Source: Planctomycetota bacterium
GTDB lineage: Bacteria > Planctomycetota > PUPC01
Direction of reading: 5' to 3'
Length of the DNA stretch: 9,683 nt
NCBI GenBank assembly: GCA_003559755.1
Contig: PWKM01000236.1
Coordinates: 1 to 9,683, forward strand
In this document: positions 6,022 to 9,683 of the stretch, piece by piece
Layout of the letters: every line of letters starts with the position of its first letter
Position numbering within the stretch: position 1 is the stretch's first letter
Program-made: the position numbers and the translations under genes
Notes under the pieces: model-generated
Told to the model about the DNA's origin: nothing
Database searches by the model: none
Seen by the model: only the letters and a program-made list of their open reading frames with translations

Positions 6022-7900
6022 AGCGCAGCGCCTCGACGGGGTCCAGCCGGGCCGCCTTGATCGCCGGCCACAGCGCGGCGACCAGACTCACGGCGGCGGC
6101 GATCAGGGCCATCGTGATAAACGTCACCGGGTCCTCCTTGTGAGGAAGCTGGTCCAGATAATAGATGTCCGGCGGAAAGACCCGCCACTGGAAGACCGCG
6201 TAAATCCAATCCTCGATCGCGTTCAGGTTGATCGACACCACCCAGCCGATCAACAGGCCCAGCCCGCTGCCGACCAGCCCGATGATCAGCCCGTTGAGGA
6301 GAAATATCCGCACGATCCCCGCCCGCGTCGCGCCGAGCGAGATCAACACCCCGATGTCCCGCGTCTTCTCGCGAACCATCAGCCACAGAATGGCCATGAT
6401 GCTGAACCCGGCGATCACCACCATCAGCGACATGATGACGACCTGGATGTAGCGCTCGATCTGGACGGCCTGGAGGAAGCTCGCCTGTTTGTCCCGCCAG
6501 GTGACGACCCGAACCGGCCGGAAATCCTCGAATCGGACCGCCCGGATGTCCACCGGACCGCCCATCACCTCGATCACCACCCGCTCTGTCTGCTCGGGGT
6601 TGAGCAGGTCGAGGTGGTCGTCGGTCTCCATATTCGCCAGGACCGCCACCAGGTCGAGCGGCTCGCCCGGCCCCACCGTGAGCCAGGCCGACATCGGACG
6701 CGCCGGGTCGAAATGGTACGGGATGGGCGCCAGACCGGGCCCGGGCGCATGCGGAGGAGCGCCGAACGGACGGCGGATGTCGTAGTCAAACGCCCGATAC
6801 GGAACAAGCTCCGCCTGCTCGTCCATCGGCATGTCCGCCAGCACGCTCACACGAATGCGCGGGAAAGACTCGCCATCGGGCACCCGGAGGGTGAAAGCCA
6901 GCGCGGTGGCTCGTTCGGCCTGCCGGAACAGGTTCCCCGCGTCGGGAATCTCGAGCCGGGTGTACCGTTCCCCCTCCGCCCCCAGACGAAGCCACCCCCC
7001 GTCGTCCTCGACGGTCTTCGGTTCGCCGTCCGACAGGCGGACCCGTTCCAGCGTGTCGGGCTGCTCCGGGCTGACAAGGGGAGTGGCGGCTCGGATCGCC
7101 CGCTCGATCTCGCGCAGGGTCTCCGCCTTGCGCCGCCGGTCCTCGAGGCGGACGCTGATCGAGGTGATCCGGTTGGGCAGCCCGATCAGGTCCTGGGCGG
7201 CATCCAGTTCGAGGTACATCAACTGGCTGTCATACTCGTAGTGGCCGGTCTGCACCCCGCCCACCACGCGGACCTCCTGGGTCTCGAAATCCATGATGGT
7301 CGTGGGCGAGGTGATGCTGAGCCGGTCGCCCCGCTGCACCCCGCCGAGCTGCATCGCCAGCTCGATCCCGATCAGCGCGCCCGGCGGCTCGTTGGGCAGC
7401 CGCCGACCGAATAGCTCGGTCTCCGTCTCGGGCTTGGCGAGCCACTGGGCGTGCATGCGGCGGACTCTCTCGCGGGGCGTGTCGAACCGGACCTCTTCCG
7501 CCACTCGACGCAGGTTCTCGACGTGCTCGGCGATATCGCTGGTCTTCGCCTCGCGAACCGGGTCGATCCCGCGAACCTGGCCGAACACCGTCCGGTCGTT
7601 CGCCCGGATGAGCACGAAGGGCGACTCGGCCAGCGGGGCAACGGCCGCCACGTTCGGCACCGTCTGGATGCGGTCGATCAGCGACTCATAGTCGTCGATC
7701 CCGACCATCAGGTCGCTCTCGACGATCACGTGCGACATGATCCCGCGAATGTGCGCATGGATATCCCGCGAGAACCCGTCCATCACCGAGGTGACCAGGA
7801 TCAGCGCGGCCACCCCCAACATCACCGCGATGACCGCGATGATGTTGACCATCCGCGACCGGAAGTAGCGTCGGCTGATCAGAAACTGGTATTGCTTCAT
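6014..7900 (-). CDS. LolC/LolE-type ABC permease with enlarged periplasmic region
   Basis: This inner-membrane permease of the FtsX/MacB superfamily, partner of LolD, likely releases lipoproteins for outer-membrane sorting. Residues 18-40 form the first membrane helix; the start MKQYQFLISRRYFRS resembles LolC/E. A periplasmic domain follows (about 41-272). The C-terminal FtsX module has helices at about 486-508, 530-555 and 592-613, with the coupling motif REKTRDIGVLISLGATR (510-526) and the terminal PAIKAARLDPVEALRYE. At 628 residues it is some 200 longer than usual LolC/E (about 400). The excess lies at about 275-462, between IERAIRAA and the family-like VTWRDKQASFLQAVQIE (466-482). This insert is beta-rich in appearance and contains a Pro/Gly-rich loop (378-394). 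Only one permease gene is present, so a homodimer is likely. It starts 34 bp after lysS with only a weak ribosome binding site. Confidence 0.85.
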   Translation of the reverse strand: MKQYQFLISRRYFRSRMVNIIAVIAVMLGVAALILVTSVMDGFSRDIHAHIRGIMSHVIVESDLMVGIDDYESLIDRIQTVPNVAAVAPLAESPFVLIRANDRTVFGQVRGIDPVREAKTSDIAEHVENLRRVAEEVRFDTPRERVRRMHAQWLAKPETETELFGRRLPNEPPGALIGIELAMQLGGVQRGDRLSITSPTTIMDFETQEVRVVGGVQTGHYEYDSQLMYLELDAAQDLIGLPNRITSISVRLEDRRRKAETLREIERAIRAATPLVSPEQPDTLERVRLSDGEPKTVEDDGGWLRLGAEGERYTRLEIPDAGNLFRQAERATALAFTLRVPDGESFPRIRVSVLADMPMDEQAELVPYRAFDYDIRRPFGAPPHAPGPGLAPIPYHFDPARPMSAWLTVGPGEPLDLVAVLANMETDDHLDLLNPEQTERVVIEVMGGPVDIRAVRFEDFRPVRVVTWRDKQASFLQAVQIERYIQVVIMSLMVVIAGFSIMAILWLMVREKTRDIGVLISLGATRAGIVRIFLLNGLIIGLVGSGLGLLIGWVVSINLNAIEDWIYAVFQWRVFPPDIYYLDQLPHKEDPVTFITMALIAAAVSLVAALWPAIKAARLDPVEALRYE

Positions 7901-7934
7901 TCGAGACTCGGTTCCCGGCTATGATCCCTGAACG

Positions 7935-9413
7935 CTAGCCCGAGGACGCGGCGGATTCCACGTCCGAGTTGTCAGGCCGCATCAGGGGAAACAGAATCAC
8001 GTCCCGCAGCGATGTCTTCTCCAACAAGATCATCAGCAGCCGGTCAACGCCCAGCCCCAGGCCGCCGGCTGGCGGCATCCCGTGCTCCATCTCCAGCAGG
8101 AATTCTTCGTCCAATCGGCCAACGGTCCCTTCGTCCCTGCGTTCGAGTTGTCTGACGAACTCTTCCCGCTGGACAGCCGGATCGTTCAACTCGGTGTAGG
8201 CATTGGCGAGTTCGAACCCGGCGACGAGCACCTCGAACCGCTCCGACAGGCGCGGGTCCTCCGGGCTGCGGCGGCATAACGGGGCCAGTTCTGCCGGTTG
8301 GTGGGTGATAAATGTCGGGTGGATGATCTCCAGCTCCACCGTCCGCTTGAACACCTCGTCGATGAGCGCCAGGTGGTGCTGTTCGTCGGCATCATCGACG
8401 CCCAACTCCGTCGCCCGCCTGCGGAGGTCCGCCCCGTCGAACAGTTCGACATCGGCATATTCTTCCAATATATCGGAAAATCGGCGACGCGGCCAGGGGG
8501 GTGTCAGGTCGATCTCGTGCTCGCCGAACGTGAACTCCAGCCGCCCCATCACGTCCCGGGCGACCGTCGCCACCATCTCCTCGACCAGCCGCATCATCGA
8601 CTCGTAATCGCCATACGCCTCGTACACCTCCAGCATGGTGAACTCGGGGTTGTGCTTGTTGGACACGCCCTCGTTGCGGAAGTTGCGGTTGATCTCGAAC
8701 ACCCGCTCCATCCCCCCGCACAACAGCCGCTTGAGGTAGAGCTCGGGCGAGATGCGGAGATACAGGTCGATATCGAGGGCGTTGTGGTGCGTGATGAACG
8801 GACGGGCGGCGGCTCCGCCGGGGATCGCCTGCATCATCGGCGTCTCGACCTCGATAAAACCCTGCTCGGAGAGGAACCCGCGCAGCCCGGCGATGATTTC
8901 GCTCCGCTGCAGCGCCTGCTCCATACTCTCCCGATTGGCAATCAAATCGAGCGACCGGTGGCGCGACCGCAGCTCGATGTCTCGAAGGCCGTGATACTTC
9001 TCGGGCAGGGGATGAACCGCCTTGGACAGAACGGTGAGCGATTCGGCGAACACGGTCACCTCGCCGGTCCGCGTCTTCCCCACCTTGCCCTCGACCCCGA
9101 CGATATCGCCCAGGTCCAGAAGCCCCACGACCTCATATAGCTCATCGCCCACCCGTTTCTGGCTGAAATGGACCTGCACCTTGCCCGTCCAGTCGTGCAG
9201 GTCGGCGAAGGTGGACTTCCCGTGGCTCCGAACCGCCATCAAACGACCGGCGACCGCGACCGACTCTCCCTCTTGGTCCTCGCTGTACGAATCGACCAGA
9301 GGGCCGGCATCGTACGACTTGGGGAACGCACCGCCGTATGGGTCGATGCCCTTTTCGCGCATCCGCCGCAACTTGGCCAGGCGGTCTGCGGTAAACTTCG
9401 AAATGTTTTCCAT
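7935..9413 (-). CDS. lysS: Lysyl-tRNA synthetase, class II
   Basis: LysS charges tRNA-Lys with lysine. The 492-residue protein has an N-terminal OB-fold anticodon-binding domain (about 50-130, with VAGRLMAVRSHGKSTFADLHD at 54-74) and a class II catalytic core. Motif 1 is GFIEVETPMM (185-194), followed by the lysine-type PGGAAARPF (198-206). Motif 2 is FRNEGVSNKHNPEFTMLE (245-262). Motif 3 is GLGLGVDRLLM (451-461), followed by LRDVILFPLMRP (469-480). ERFEVLVAGFELANAYTELNDP (391-412) is characteristic of bacterial LysRS. Length is normal. The ATG at 9413 has AGGAA (9419-9423) 5 nt upstream and a good promoter just beyond, so it is the first gene of the operon. Linkage of lysS to lolCD occurs in several Gram-negative groups. 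Confidence 0.97.
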   Translation of the reverse strand: MENISKFTADRLAKLRRMREKGIDPYGGAFPKSYDAGPLVDSYSEDQEGESVAVAGRLMAVRSHGKSTFADLHDWTGKVQVHFSQKRVGDELYEVVGLLDLGDIVGVEGKVGKTRTGEVTVFAESLTVLSKAVHPLPEKYHGLRDIELRSRHRSLDLIANRESMEQALQRSEIIAGLRGFLSEQGFIEVETPMMQAIPGGAAARPFITHHNALDIDLYLRISPELYLKRLLCGGMERVFEINRNFRNEGVSNKHNPEFTMLEVYEAYGDYESMMRLVEEMVATVARDVMGRLEFTFGEHEIDLTPPWPRRRFSDILEEYADVELFDGADLRRRATELGVDDADEQHHLALIDEVFKRTVELEIIHPTFITHQPAELAPLCRRSPEDPRLSERFEVLVAGFELANAYTELNDPAVQREEFVRQLERRDEGTVGRLDEEFLLEMEHGMPPAGGLGLGVDRLLMILLEKTSLRDVILFPLMRPDNSDVESAASSG

Positions 9414-9452
9414 TATGGTTCCTGGGGGTGCCCGCTAAATCCTTATCTGCGC

Positions 9453-9481
9453 ATCATAGCGCCGTCTGGCGGGCCAATCAA
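9453..9481 (-). promoter_or_regulatory. Sigma-70-type promoter of the lysS operon
   Basis: Read on the minus strand, TTGATT (9481-9476) is followed by a 17-nt spacer and TATGAT (9458-9453); the hexamers match consensus at 4/6 and 5/6. The predicted start is near 9446, giving a leader of about 33 nt that ends in the AGGAA ribosome binding site. It is the only good promoter I see for the seven-gene block. Confidence 0.65.
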
Positions 9482-9565
9482 GCAAACCGGGCCGAATCGC
9501 GCCCGGATCGGGAGGCGGATCGGCCCGTTCTGCATCGGCCGAGCGACAAAACAGGACTCTGCCGA

Positions 9566-9611
9566 TTTTTTTCTTTTGCGTTCTTGACAGGGGCGTTGGT
9601 TGCGCTATACT
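9566..9611 (+). promoter_or_regulatory. Strong divergent promoter with T-rich UP-like element
   Basis: TTGACA (9584-9589, perfect) and TATACT (9606-9611, 5/6) are separated by 16 nt. A T-rich tract (9566-9577) lies 6-17 nt before the -35 box, where the alpha subunit of RNA polymerase binds in rRNA promoters. The predicted start is near 9618. It points out of the window to the right, away from lysS, and the next 65 nt hold no convincing start codon with a ribosome binding site, as expected for an RNA gene. Confidence 0.7.
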
Positions 9612-9638
9612 AACGTACTTGGCGGGACGGTCGTCGTT

Positions 9639-9650
9639 GGCGGTTCCGCC
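9639..9650 (+). other. Short GC hairpin in the leader (boxB-like position)
   Basis: GGCGGTTCCGCC can form a perfect 4-5 bp stem (GGCG/CGCC) with a GTTC loop. It lies 11 nt before the boxA-like element, the order seen in E. coli rrn leaders (boxB then boxA). The stem is short, and in GC-rich DNA such hairpins arise by chance. Confidence 0.4.
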
Positions 9651-9661
9651 GGAGAGCATTT

Positions 9662-9673
9662 TGTTCTTTGACA
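9662..9673 (+). promoter_or_regulatory. boxA-like antitermination element of a putative rRNA leader
   Basis: TGTTCTTTGACA matches the E. coli rrn boxA TGCTCTTTAACA at 10 of 12 positions and continues as ATCGGGAAGA to the window end. BoxA in nascent RNA binds NusB/NusE and lets polymerase pass Rho-dependent stops. Its place about 45 nt after the predicted start of a strong promoter suggests that a 16S rRNA gene follows outside the window. The rRNA itself is not seen. Confidence 0.55.
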
Positions 9674-9683
9674 ATCGGGAAGA

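Noticed and set aside
5990..7414. Long plus-strand reading frame (474 codons) opposite the Lol permease
   Set aside because: The translation is rich in Arg, His, Asp and Pro in the way typical of antisense of GC-rich coding DNA, and the minus strand encodes a well-supported permease.
9561..9577. T-run as an intrinsic terminator on the plus strand
   Set aside because: Only a weak stem (CGGC/GCCG with a loop of about 20 nt) precedes it and no plus-strand gene ends nearby; its position before the -35 box fits an UP element better.
9435..9674. 79-codon minus-strand frame in the right intergenic region
   Set aside because: It overlaps both divergent promoters and the leader, shows no family resemblance, and would start inside the boxA-like element.

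Overview
The window (9,683 bp, GC-rich, with G/C-rich third positions) carries a nearly gap-free block of seven complete genes on the minus strand. A partial eighth gene in the same direction lies at the left edge. At the right edge a strong plus-strand promoter and leader run out of the window. The gene content suggests a Gram-negative bacterium of the Planctomycetota/PVC type, perhaps Phycisphaerae-like: a class II LysRS, a LolCD-type exporter with an enlarged periplasmic part, an FHA-GAF-HD protein and a uroporphyrinogen-decarboxylase-like methyltransferase. This lineage call is an inference; no marker gene in the window fixes it.

Read in the direction of transcription (right to left), the layout is: lysS promoter (about 9453-9481); lysS (lysyl-tRNA synthetase); an oversized LolC/E-type permease; its ATPase lolD; ilvE (branched-chain aminotransferase); an FHA-GAF-HD signalling protein with a degenerate HD-GYP site; nadB (L-aspartate oxidase); and a URO-D/MtaA-like putative zinc methyltransferase. 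Gaps are 34, -8 (overlap), 12, 36, 22 and 30 bp, so the genes probably form one long operon from the lysS promoter. I see no convincing internal promoter in these gaps. After the last gene there is a 98-bp gap with a perfect TATAAT box inside a 29-bp inverted repeat, followed by the first 15 codons of the next gene, possibly a B12-dependent ribonucleotide reductase.

The right end (9414-9683) holds no gene. It contains the lysS promoter and, divergently, a T-rich tract, TTGACA-N16-TATACT, a small GC hairpin and a boxA-like antitermination element. This order resembles a ribosomal RNA operon leader, so an rrn operon probably starts just beyond the window.

The genes do not form one pathway. They join translation (lysS), envelope lipoprotein export (lolCD), amino acid and NAD biosynthesis (ilvE, nadB) and signalling. 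The points most worth a second look are the roughly 190-residue extra domain in the Lol permease, the altered metal-site residues of the FHA-GAF-HD protein, the palindromic operator-like promoter at the left end and the rrn-like leader at the right end.
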